Positions 1 to 6,128 of a stretch of 9,758 bases of DNA are shown here, piece after piece (position 1 is the stretch's first letter; each line of letters starts with the position of its first letter). A program made the translations under genes and the position numbers. The DNA comes from an uncultured Eubacteriales bacterium. Lineage in GTDB: Bacteria; Bacillota; Clostridia; Oscillospirales; CAG-272. The notes below the pieces were generated by a model. The model ran no database searches, was not told the origin of the DNA, and saw only the letters and a program-made list of their open reading frames with translations. The stretch lies in NCBI GenBank assembly GCA_905205065.1, contig CAJLCI010000049.1, forward strand, positions 1-9,758, in the 5' to 3' direction.

Positions 1-2
1 GT

Positions 3-90
3 CTTGAAAACTTTTTGTTTTTTCAAGTGTCTACTCTAAGGGGATTATATCAGTTATGCAGATTCCGGATTTTTTTGCAGTGCATATCTG
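3..90. repeat. Two short inverted repeats at left edge
   Basis: CTTGAAAA (3-10) and TTTTCAAG (20-27) form a perfect 8-bp stem with a 9-nt loop. CAGTTATGCA (51-60) and TGCATATCTG (81-90) form a 10-bp stem with one mismatch around a 20-nt T-rich loop. Both lie just past the stop codon of the minus-strand gene, where a terminator would be expected, but neither is followed on that strand by a run of T, so termination is not demonstrated. No coding region is seen in 1-108. Confidence 0.4.
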
Positions 91-108
91 ATAAATATGA
101 ACTCTGTT

Positions 109-1140
109 TTATTTTGATATAATAATTATTCCCTCGGATTTTTTTGAGCGTACAGCCTTTTGTAGAGAATCAAAAAGCTGCGCCAGTGCGGAGAGATTAT
201 AATCCGCATTTCCGTATGTAAGTCTGGACGCTGTTTTTTGAAAGGCTTCGGAAAGCTGAGCGTCCGAAAGAGGCTTTGTAAGCTCGCAGAAAGAGTCAAA
301 ATCGCTTTGACTAATAAGCAGAGACCCCTCCTCCTTGTTAAGAAACGCGCAGATCAGAGCGGATATAAGCACATATTTATAAATATTTTCGGAAAAGTTC
401 TCTTTGCCTTTTTTCGCAAGCAATGCGTTATAAAAGCATTTTCTTGAATTTTCGTCAAAGCTGCCGCAAAACATGTTTTCATATACGAGGTTCAGAAGGT
501 ACCTTCTGGTGTATTTGATTCCGCCGGTCACGCTGATTGACACCGACGTGGGGTATTCCGGCTCTTCTGTTATGACGTGCGGAAGAAAAATAAGATCATA
601 TTCCTTGATACTTTTCCGGCATTTTTCAACCGAATCCCTGTAAACAGGGCAGTCTATTTCAGGCATGGTATGCTCAACCTTTGTGCAGATGCTCAGAGCT
701 TCATACTGAAGTGTCTTAAGGGCTTTGATACCGCATGCCCGCATTTCACGCAGCTTGCCGATATTTACCGACCTGAGCTTTTGAACCGCGGATGAGTGCT
801 TGCCGAGCGAGATGAGATACGTGTCAACTGTGAATAGCAGTGAGCGAAGAAGCTCGTTTGATATTATGGAGCTAGTGTACTCGTCCGGGGCTTCTTCAAG
901 CGTCGGAAGGTATTCGCCGATAATTTCCTTTAACAGATCCGTAAGCGAGCGGCGGAGTTTAGCGCAGTCTGTCTGTTTCAGCCTGCCGGTTTTGAGGCCC
1001 TCTGAAAGGATAGTTCTCGTGTAATCGCTGTACCGGATTCGTTCTGCGTTCGGCGCCGCATCCTCGCATTTTTCTGTTTTTCTTTCTGTCATTATTGATA
1101 CCGGGTCCTTTAATGAAAAGACTTCCTTTCTTTTGAACAT
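109..1140 (-). CDS. Hypothetical protein, possibly DUF6179-like
   Basis: This 343-residue, cytoplasmic-looking protein has no signal peptide and no clear membrane span. I cannot assign a function. The N-terminal half (about residues 35-160) is rich in predicted helix with regularly spaced leucines. The centre has a recognisable block: a YRDS region near 167-170, a YD near 181-182, EYP near 195-197, then GGIKYTRRYL (206-215) and YENMFC (220-225). By recall this spacing (a YD, then DYP-like, then a G-I-x-x-x-RRYL-x-x-L-x-x-EN-x-FC block) resembles the clostridial family DUF6179; I could not test this. The tail ends in a hydrophobic IIIISK. The first ATG (1140) has no good Shine-Dalgarno. Met17 (ATG ending at 1092) has AAAGGA 13 nt upstream, so a 327-residue form is possible. 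It is transcribed away from thrS and appears monocistronic within the window. Its upstream side carries a small inverted repeat (AACGGT 1163-1168, ACCGTT 1178-1183). Confidence 0.8.
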   Translation of the reverse strand: MFKRKEVFSLKDPVSIMTERKTEKCEDAAPNAERIRYSDYTRTILSEGLKTGRLKQTDCAKLRRSLTDLLKEIIGEYLPTLEEAPDEYTSSIISNELLRSLLFTVDTYLISLGKHSSAVQKLRSVNIGKLREMRACGIKALKTLQYEALSICTKVEHTMPEIDCPVYRDSVEKCRKSIKEYDLIFLPHVITEEPEYPTSVSISVTGGIKYTRRYLLNLVYENMFCGSFDENSRKCFYNALLAKKGKENFSENIYKYVLISALICAFLNKEEGSLLISQSDFDSFCELTKPLSDAQLSEAFQKTASRLTYGNADYNLSALAQLFDSLQKAVRSKKSEGIIIISK

Positions 1141-1258
1141 AGTCCATGTGCGGTTAGACGAAAACGGTATGCAGAAAACCGTTCGGTATGAAAATCAAAT
1201 ACAGATAATCATGATATATTTTGTCGAAATTTTTATATTGGTAAAAATAAAAAAACTA

Positions 1259-1287
1259 TTGACAAACTCTTTTATTTATGATATACT
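1259..1287 (+). promoter_or_regulatory. Housekeeping sigma promoter of thrS
   Basis: The -35 box TTGACA (1259-1264) is a perfect consensus and TATACT (1282-1287) matches the -10 at five of six positions. The spacer is exactly 17 bp. The predicted transcription start is near 1294, which places the T-box leader entirely within the transcript. Confidence 0.85.
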
Positions 1288-1293
1288 GCATGC

Positions 1294-1624
1294 AATGCTT
1301 GTATAGTAGGGATATTATATTCGAATAATATTATATTCTGTATTATTATATCATAATTTTGTGATTTTGTCAAGTCCGGGACGAGAGCGTCCGGACCGGT
1401 ATATTTATGCAGACATGTCGGACCTATTCCGTGGTTCAGAGAGCGGCCGTCGGTGGAAACGCCGCGCACAGGGAGGTTTTGGTACCACTGCATTGTAAAA
1501 GTCTTATATTTTTAAAGAGTTAAATGCTCGGGTGGAACCGTGCGGAACTTGTGTTGCGATGCAGCATTGTAAAATCCGCACCCCGGACGGCCTGTATCGG
1601 TTAGTCCGGGGTGTTTTTTATTTT
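1294..1624 (+). promoter_or_regulatory. T-box riboswitch (tRNA-Thr) controlling thrS
   Basis: This leader senses uncharged tRNA-Thr and switches thrS transcription on by antitermination. After an AT-rich stretch (about 1296-1372), stem I carries AGAGAG (1438-1443) and a distal stem GCGGC/GCCGC (1443-1447, 1461-1465) closing a GGTGGAAAC loop, both typical of T-box stem I. GGTACCACT (1481-1489) presents ACC (1484-1486), a threonine specifier codon, which matches the downstream gene. The T-box proper is CGGG-TGGAACC-GTG (1529-1542). Its flanking arms pair exactly with CACCCCG (1579-1585) to form the antiterminator, leaving TGGAACC as the tRNA-binding bulge. The same CACCCCG is the 5' arm of the terminator, so the two folds exclude each other. 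The UGGA in the bulge pairs with UCCA, predicting a U discriminator base on the cognate tRNA. The class and specificity are well supported; the exact 5' end is inferred from the promoter. Confidence 0.93.
1579..1624 (+). terminator. T-box intrinsic terminator before thrS
   Basis: CACCCCGGAC (1579-1588) and GTCCGGGGTG (1604-1613) form a perfect GC-rich 10-bp stem with a 15-nt loop, followed by TTTTTTATTTT (1614-1624). It is a textbook intrinsic terminator. Its 5' arm is shared with the T-box antiterminator, making it the off-state of the switch. Confidence 0.95.
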
Positions 1625-1651
1625 CGCGCTGGTTGCCCTTCAATAAAGAAA

Positions 1652-1840
1652 ATGTAAGGGTAACTCCATAATAACTCAAGAGTAATGTTAGGGTAACGCA
1701 AGGGCAATGCAATCGCGGCAAGGGTAATGCAATGCAATCACGGTAAGGGTAACGTAAGGGCAATGCAAGGACAATGCAAAGGCAATGCAAGGGTAACGCA
1801 AAGCAATGGCAGTAAGGGTAACGCGAGAGTAATGTGAGGA
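1652..1840 (+). repeat. Degenerate 11-bp tandem repeat in the thrS leader
   Basis: About fifteen imperfect units follow the pattern GYAAGGGYAAY (for example GTAAGGGTAAC, GCAAGGGCAAT, GCAAGGACAAT), most in exact 11-bp register with a few short interruptions. The array sits between the T-box terminator and the thrS ribosome binding site, so it is part of the thrS mRNA only when the T-box reads through. GGTTGCCCTT (1631-1640) just upstream is an inverted partial copy that could pair with several units. The unit length is not a multiple of three and no credible coding frame runs through it. Function is unknown. Confidence 0.85.
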
Positions 1841-1910
1841 AACGCCTTTATATGTCAACGTCTGACAGGCGGAGAATTTTGCTTTTAGTTATATCTTTTA
1901 GTTATATTAC

Positions 1911-1917
1911 GAAAGGA
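1911..1917 (+). promoter_or_regulatory. Ribosome binding site that sets the thrS start
   Basis: GAAAGGA lies 9 nt upstream of the ATG at 1927. It overlaps or touches the alternative in-frame ATG at 1918 and is far from the one at 1834, so 1927 is preferred. The residues encoded before 1927 also show no synthetase-like sequence. Confidence 0.8.
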
Positions 1918-1926
1918 ATGATTTTT

Positions 1927-3780
1927 ATGAGTACGGCTTATGAAATACTTAAAGAAGAGGGAAAGATCGCCCGTGAGGTAATAGCGGCTGAACACGGTTC
2001 TTCGGTTATCGATCTTTCGCGTGAGGTGGAGGACGGCGCCGAGGTTCTGCCGCTCACGTTTGATGATCTTAAGGGCAGAAAGGTGTTTTGGCATACTGCT
2101 TCTCACATTCTGGCCGCCGCGGTTAAGCGTGTTTATCCGGACGCAAAGCTGACAATCGGTCCGTCGATAGACAATGGATTTTATTATGACATAGATTCTG
2201 ATACTCCCTTTACTCCGGACGTGCTGTCTGTTATTGAAAAGGAAATGAAGAAGATAGTCCGCGAGAACAGCCGTATGGAGAGATTTGTACTTCCGAGAGA
2301 TGAGGCAATTGCTCTCATGGAGGAAAAAAATGAACCTTATAAAGTTATGCTTATAGGACGGGTTCCGGAAGGAGAGGAGATTTCCTTCTACCGCATGGGC
2401 GAATTTGTAGACCTTTGCGCAGGTCCGCATCTCTTTTCTACCGGAGCGGTAAAGGCTTTTAAGCTGATTCAGTGTACGGGAGCATACTGGGAGGGCGACA
2501 GTAAAAACAAAATGCTTCAGCGTATCTATGGTGTGGCATTTCCGGCAAAGGAGGAGCTTGACGCCTACCTTGAGAGGATGGAGGAAGCTAAAAAGCGTGA
2601 TCACCGAAAGCTCGGAAGGGAGCTTGATCTGTTTGATATTTATGAGGAGGGACCGGGATTTCCGTTCTTCCTGCCGAAGGGAATGGTTCTGCGTAATATT
2701 CTTGAGGATTTCTGGCGTGAGGAGCACCGTAAAAACGGATATCAGGAGATCAAAACCCCGATTATACTGAATCAGGACTTGTGGCATCGGTCGGGTCACT
2801 GGGATCATTATAAGGACAATATGTATACAACCGTTATTGACGGCAATGACTATGCGATTAAGCCGATGAACTGTCCTGGCGGAATGCTTGTATATAAGCG
2901 CCGTATTCATTCGTATCGTGATCTTCCGCAGCGCATGGCGGAGCTTGGACTTGTTCACCGCCATGAGCTTTCCGGAGCTCTTCACGGACTTATGCGTGTG
3001 CGCTGTTTTACTCAGGACGACGCTCATATTTTCATGACGCCGGATCAGATAGAGAGCGAAATTCTGGGCGTTATGCGTATGATAGACAGCTTTTACAGCG
3101 TATTTGGCTTTAAGTATTCGCTTGAGCTTTCGACGCGTCCCGATGATTCCATGGGAACGGACGAGCAGTGGGAGACTGCAACGGAGGCTCTTCGCCGCGC
3201 GCTTGAGGACAACGGAAAGCCGTATACGGTAAACGAGGGCGACGGAGCATTTTACGGTCCGAAAATTGATTTTCATCTTGAAGATTCCATCGGAAGAACA
3301 TGGCAGTGTGGAACGATTCAGCTGGATTTTCAGATGCCGGAGCGTTTTGATTTGTCTTATGTCGGTCAGGACAATGAGCGTCACAGGCCGGTAATGATTC
3401 ACCGTGTTATTTTTGGAAGTATAGAGCGTTTTATAGCGATACTGACGGAGCATTATGCAGGAGCATTTCCGCTTTGGCTGAATCCCGTACAGATAAAGAT
3501 ACTTTCAATTAACGAGCGTAATATTGAATGGTGCAATGAAATTGAGAAGAAGCTTACGGCGGAGGGATTCCGTGTTGAAAGCGATCACAGGAGCGAGAAG
3601 CTTGGATTTAAACTGCGGGAAGCACAGCTTCAGAAAGTGCCATATATGATTGTCATAGGGGATAACGAGGTCGGAGAAAGAAAGGCTGCGGTTCGATCCC
3701 GCAGAGACGGAGACCTCGGAAGCATGACGCCCGACGAATTCATCGAACGCTGCAAAGAGGAAATCAGACTTAAAAAGTAA
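1927..3780 (+). CDS. thrS: Threonyl-tRNA synthetase
   Basis: This cytosolic class II synthetase charges tRNA-Thr with threonine using ATP. The protein is 617 residues from the chosen start. A TGS-like N-terminus (1-47) is followed by the editing domain with HTASH (56-60) and CAGPH (164-168), matching the HxxxH plus C-x-x-x-H signature that clears Ser-tRNA-Thr. The catalytic core has MNCPGG (C316), DDAH (H367) and MIHR (H492), the three zinc ligands that select threonine, and the motif 3 region GSIERF (497-502). The C-terminal anticodon-binding domain runs from about 518 to 617 and contains IGDNEVGE. The family is usually about 635-645 residues; the shortfall is at the N-terminus, where the first strand of TGS is missing. 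An upstream in-frame ATG (1834) would add 31 residues but they are not TGS-like. It is controlled by the upstream T-box. Identity is certain; the start is very likely. Confidence 0.98.
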   Translation: MSTAYEILKEEGKIAREVIAAEHGSSVIDLSREVEDGAEVLPLTFDDLKGRKVFWHTASHILAAAVKRVYPDAKLTIGPSIDNGFYYDIDSDTPFTPDVLSVIEKEMKKIVRENSRMERFVLPRDEAIALMEEKNEPYKVMLIGRVPEGEEISFYRMGEFVDLCAGPHLFSTGAVKAFKLIQCTGAYWEGDSKNKMLQRIYGVAFPAKEELDAYLERMEEAKKRDHRKLGRELDLFDIYEEGPGFPFFLPKGMVLRNILEDFWREEHRKNGYQEIKTPIILNQDLWHRSGHWDHYKDNMYTTVIDGNDYAIKPMNCPGGMLVYKRRIHSYRDLPQRMAELGLVHRHELSGALHGLMRVRCFTQDDAHIFMTPDQIESEILGVMRMIDSFYSVFGFKYSLELSTRPDDSMGTDEQWETATEALRRALEDNGKPYTVNEGDGAFYGPKIDFHLEDSIGRTWQCGTIQLDFQMPERFDLSYVGQDNERHRPVMIHRVIFGSIERFIAILTEHYAGAFPLWLNPVQIKILSINERNIEWCNEIEKKLTAEGFRVESDHRSEKLGFKLREAQLQKVPYMIVIGDNEVGERKAAVRSRRDGDLGSMTPDEFIERCKEEIRLKK

Positions 3781-3814
3781 ACCGCAGCGTCGTATAACTT
3801 AGGCAAGGATGTCT

Positions 3815-3893
3815 ACGCCTTTATAGGCGTTTGACTTTATAGGCGTTTGACTTTATAGACGTTTGACTTTATAGACGTTTGCATCTGTAGGCG
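3815..3893 (+). repeat. 16-bp tandem repeat between thrS and mod
   Basis: About five units of TTGACTTTATAGRCGT occur in exact 16-bp register. The core units at 3831-3846, 3847-3862 and 3863-3878 are nearly identical, with a diverged unit at each end. The first unit also contains a perfect hairpin, ACGCC (3815-3819) and GGCGT (3826-3830) with loop TTTATA, which might contribute to ending the thrS transcript. The array has no open frame of interest. Its sequence is unrelated to the 11-bp and 14-bp arrays elsewhere in the window. Confidence 0.9.
3831..3875 (+). promoter_or_regulatory. Possible tandem promoters formed by the 16-bp repeat
   Basis: Because the unit is 16 bp, TTGACT of one copy falls exactly 17 bp before TATAGA of the next. 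The pairs are TTGACT 3831-3836 with TATAGA 3854-3859, and TTGACT 3847-3852 with TATAGA 3870-3875. A third pair, TTGACT 3863-3868 with TGTAGG 3886-3891, is weaker. These match five of six -35 bases and four of six -10 bases of the housekeeping sigma consensus. They face the mod-res operon, for which no other clear promoter is visible in 3781-4106. This is inference from sequence only. Confidence 0.4.
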
Positions 3894-3907
3894 GCGGGCG
3901 TCATCTT

Positions 3908-3950
3908 ACACTCAGTAGGAGTACGATCTCACGCTGAGTGTCTAATTGTT
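3908..3950 (+). terminator. Possible weak terminator or leader hairpin
   Basis: ACACTCAG (3908-3915) and CTGAGTGT (3934-3941) form a perfect 8-bp stem with an 18-nt loop, followed by the moderately T-rich CTAATTGTT. It could end thrS transcription or act as a leader hairpin for mod-res if the promoter lies upstream. The T-run is poor, so termination is uncertain. Confidence 0.4.
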
Positions 3951-3960
3951 TCACAACGCG

Positions 3961-3985
3961 CTTGCCCCGCCCATTACGGGGCAAG
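3961..3985. repeat. Perfect 9-bp GC-rich inverted repeat
   Basis: CTTGCCCCG (3961-3969) and CGGGGCAAG (3977-3985) are exact inverted copies separated by 7 nt. No T-run follows on either strand, so this is not a standard intrinsic terminator. It lies about 120 bp before the mod start and marks the point after which a protein-like reading frame (3989-4114) begins. Confidence 0.7.
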
Positions 3986-3988
3986 TAC

Positions 3989-4114
3989 CTTATTGAAGAC
4001 AGGGCTGCCGCAAAAAAACAGCTTGCGGTGCAAAATCAAAAGGCATTGCGGCGTTGGTTTATTAAAGAAATTTCGGATGAAAATAAAAATACGGAGATCG
4101 CTCAAAATGATTAG
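3989..4114 (+). pseudogene. Possible 3' remnant of a gene upstream of mod
   Basis: This frame reads LIEDRAAAKKQLAVQ, then NQKALRRWFIKEIS, and ends AQND-stop. It is lysine/alanine/glutamine-rich, looks like a charged helix, and is much more protein-like than the mod frame over the same bases. It has no ATG; the frame is open back to 3938. Its stop overlaps the mod start as ATGATTAG (4107-4114), an arrangement typical of translationally coupled genes. This suggests that an upstream operon gene was lost, leaving its tail. I do not recognise the family. The stretch is short and chance cannot be excluded. Confidence 0.25.
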
Positions 4115-4817
4115 AGATATAATGACCTCGAATGAAGAAGTAACATCTAACGGCCGAGAGATGGTCGTACTGCGTGAGAACTTCCCGTCATGCTTCAACG
4201 CGGACGGCTCTTTCGACCTTGTGCGCTTTTCTGAATTTTTGAAGGACAAGGCAGATATATCGCAGGAAGGATATGAACTGAAATTTCTCGGAAAGAACTA
4301 TGCCAGAATGCTGGCGTCGCTTGATACCGAAACGGTTATCGTGCCGGATGAAGTACATAACAGCTTGCCGGACAATGTAAACAGTGAGAATGTTTATATC
4401 AGCGGAGACAACATTGACGGGTTAAAGCATCTGCTGAAATCTTATGCCGGAGGGGTGAAATGTATCTATATAGATCCTCCCTACAACACCGGGACAGACG
4501 GTTTTGTCTATAATGATAAATTTGAATTCACCGCCGGGGATTTGATGACAAAGCTGAGCATTGATGAAGAACAGGCCGGGCGCATTCTTGATTTAACGAA
4601 ACGCGGCAGTGCGTCTCATTCTGCGTGGCTTATGTTTATATATCCGAGACTGCTGCTTGCACGTGAATTACTTTCAAAAGACGGCGTAATTTTTGTTTCG
4701 ATAGACAACAACGAATATGCCAATCTGAAATTACTGTGTGACGACGTATTCGGAGAGTCGGAATATGTCGGAACGCTTGTGATCAGAACAGCAACAGATA
4801 ACATCCGTCTCAGATAA
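4107..4817 (+). CDS. mod: Type III DNA methyltransferase Mod, N-terminal part (frameshifted)
   Basis: Mod of Type III restriction systems methylates adenine (N6) on one strand of an asymmetric site and supplies sequence recognition to Res. This 236-residue fragment carries the catalytic motif IV DPPYNTG (D123-P124-P125-Y126) after ENVYISGDNIDGL, and the segment around SHSAWLMFIYPRLLLARELL that follows it in this family. The frame ends prematurely at 4817 after VIRTATDN. From 4802 the matching continuation (PSQINTEHEYMLCYARNK) lies in the -1 frame. One extra base near 4802-4805 would restore a 669-residue protein, close to the usual 640-670. The start at 4107 has GGAG 10 nt upstream; a TTG at 3993 and an ATG at 4122 are alternatives, and residues coded before 4107 look non-native. 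No homopolymer, short repeat or slippery heptamer is present at the break. Confidence 0.9.
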   Translation: MIRDIMTSNEEVTSNGREMVVLRENFPSCFNADGSFDLVRFSEFLKDKADISQEGYELKFLGKNYARMLASLDTETVIVPDEVHNSLPDNVNSENVYISGDNIDGLKHLLKSYAGGVKCIYIDPPYNTGTDGFVYNDKFEFTAGDLMTKLSIDEEQAGRILDLTKRGSASHSAWLMFIYPRLLLARELLSKDGVIFVSIDNNEYANLKLLCDDVFGESEYVGTLVIRTATDNIRLR

Positions 4818-4834
4818 ATACGGAGCATGAGTAT

Positions 4835-6115
4835 ATGCTCTGCTATGCAAGAAATAAAGAAAGACAGGAACCATGGTATAGAAAAAGCGATGAAGCTGTT
4901 CTGATACAGGAACAGTATGAAAATTTACTTGCACAGAATATTACCGTTGAAGAAATACAAAAAAGACTGCGGAAGTGGATAAGCGATAATAAAAGCAAAC
5001 TCCTTCATTCATCGCATTACAATAATGTAGATGAACGTGGCGTTTTCAGCAGTTCCGGTAATTCATCCAACCCTCATCCGGGCGGATATATGTATGATAT
5101 AATTCATCCGGTTACAGGAAAACCATGTCCAAAGCCGAAAAACGGATGGCGGTGGAAAGAAGAAACATTTTTAGAATACGCAAACGACGACGAGGTGTGC
5201 TGGGGAATTGATGAGACAACACAGCCTCATATAAAAAAGCGTTTATTGACGGCAAAGGATCAGCTGAAAAGCTATATATACGAAGATAACCGCGCTGAGA
5301 CAGCTTTTTTAGAGGATCTTTTCGGAAGCGACGGTGTGTTTGATAATCCCAAACCGCATAATTTAATAAAGCAGCTGCTGGAATTTGTTACTGATGACGG
5401 CGACGTGATTGTAGACTTTTTTTCGGGTTCAGCTACAACAGGCAATTCGGTTATGCTTGCAAACGATGAATTCAATTCTAAGAGAAAGTTTATTTTAATT
5501 CAGCTTCCTGAAGATTTGGATAAGAAATATAAAGGGGCATCGAAACCGGATAAAGCAAAACTCAAAAAAACTCTTGATTTTTTGGATTCTGTCGGAAGAC
5601 GGCATTTTCTTGATGAAATCGGACAAGAACGTCTCATCCGAGCCGCAAAGCAGATTCGCGGGGAACATCCGGACACTTCTGCCGACCTTGGTTTTAAGCA
5701 TTATACTTTGCAAGAAGTAAGCCGGACCACAGTTGATAAAATGGAAAAATTTAACAATGGCGGATTAGTCACGAATACAACCATATATGATGAATTCGGA
5801 GTGGGTACCGTTCTTACCACATGGCTCATTCGCGACGGCTACGGTTTTATAAATAACTGCGGTATGATAAATCTCGCAGGATATACAGCGTATTGGTGCG
5901 ATAGTCACCTGTATCTTATAAATCCGAATTTAACAGAGGATGCGATTGAAGCCCTGATTGAAAGATACAATTCAGACGGCGGCTTCAATCCGCAGAATAT
6001 CGTTGTATTCGGTTACAGCTTCACTTATGTCGAGATGGAAAATCTGAAAACGAATGTAAAGATTCTGCGTGATTCCGAGAAAAATCTGAAAATCAATCTG
6101 GATATTAGATATTAA
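4835..6115 (+). CDS. mod: Type III DNA methyltransferase Mod, C-terminal part (frameshifted)
   Basis: This 426-residue fragment is the remainder of Mod. It begins within the conserved TEHEYMLCYARNK block and holds the likely target-recognition region (about fragment residues 60-130, including GGYMYDIIHPVTGKPCP and NGWRW). The SAM-binding motif I is DFFSGSATTG (fragment residues 194-203). DPPY preceding the FSGS motif is the beta-class order seen in Type III Mod enzymes. The open frame actually extends back to 4802. The ATG at 4835 has GGAG (4822-4825) 9 nt upstream, only a few bases after the stop of the N-terminal part (4815-4817), so reinitiation on the same mRNA is conceivable, although GGAG also simply encodes part of TEHEY. 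Its stop overlaps the AAGGAGG that serves res. By itself the fragment lacks the catalytic DPPY and cannot methylate. Confidence 0.9.
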   Translation: MLCYARNKERQEPWYRKSDEAVLIQEQYENLLAQNITVEEIQKRLRKWISDNKSKLLHSSHYNNVDERGVFSSSGNSSNPHPGGYMYDIIHPVTGKPCPKPKNGWRWKEETFLEYANDDEVCWGIDETTQPHIKKRLLTAKDQLKSYIYEDNRAETAFLEDLFGSDGVFDNPKPHNLIKQLLEFVTDDGDVIVDFFSGSATTGNSVMLANDEFNSKRKFILIQLPEDLDKKYKGASKPDKAKLKKTLDFLDSVGRRHFLDEIGQERLIRAAKQIRGEHPDTSADLGFKHYTLQEVSRTTVDKMEKFNNGGLVTNTTIYDEFGVGTVLTTWLIRDGYGFINNCGMINLAGYTAYWCDSHLYLINPNLTEDAIEALIERYNSDGGFNPQNIVVFGYSFTYVEMENLKTNVKILRDSEKNLKINLDIRY

Positions 6116-6128
6116 GGAGGTTCAGGCT

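Noticed and set aside
1..60. Left edge as an insertion-sequence end (TGTCTACTCTAAGGGGATTATATCA-like look)
   Set aside because: It vaguely resembles some insertion-sequence termini, but no transposase, partner inverted repeat or target duplication is visible in the window.
1512..1790. A 92-codon minus-strand frame over the thrS leader
   Set aside because: Its N-terminal half is a low-complexity read-through of the 11-bp repeats and the rest covers the T-box and its terminator; not a gene.
1652..1840. The 11-bp array as a CRISPR array
   Set aside because: Units are contiguous with no spacers, are too short, and no cas genes are nearby.
1885..3453. A 522-codon open frame on the minus strand opposite thrS
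   Set aside because: It lies wholly antisense to a certain thrS. The translation is compositionally odd (rich in His, Arg, Asn, Leu, Ile), has no motif and no ribosome binding site; it follows from thrS codon usage.
3993..4106. TTG at 3993 as the true mod start
   Set aside because: The extra 38 residues are Lys/Arg/Cys-rich and unlike Mod N-termini, whereas ATG 4107 has GGAG 10 nt upstream.
4796..4817. Programmed -1 ribosomal frameshift in mod
   Set aside because: The shift must occur between the -1 frame stop (4799-4801) and the 0 frame stop (4815-4817), and no X-XXY-YYZ slippery heptamer is present there.
4790..4820. Phase-variable simple repeat at the mod frameshift
   Set aside because: The sequence at the break (ACAGATAACATCCGTC) contains no homopolymer or tandem short repeat of the kind that drives phase variation in other mod genes.
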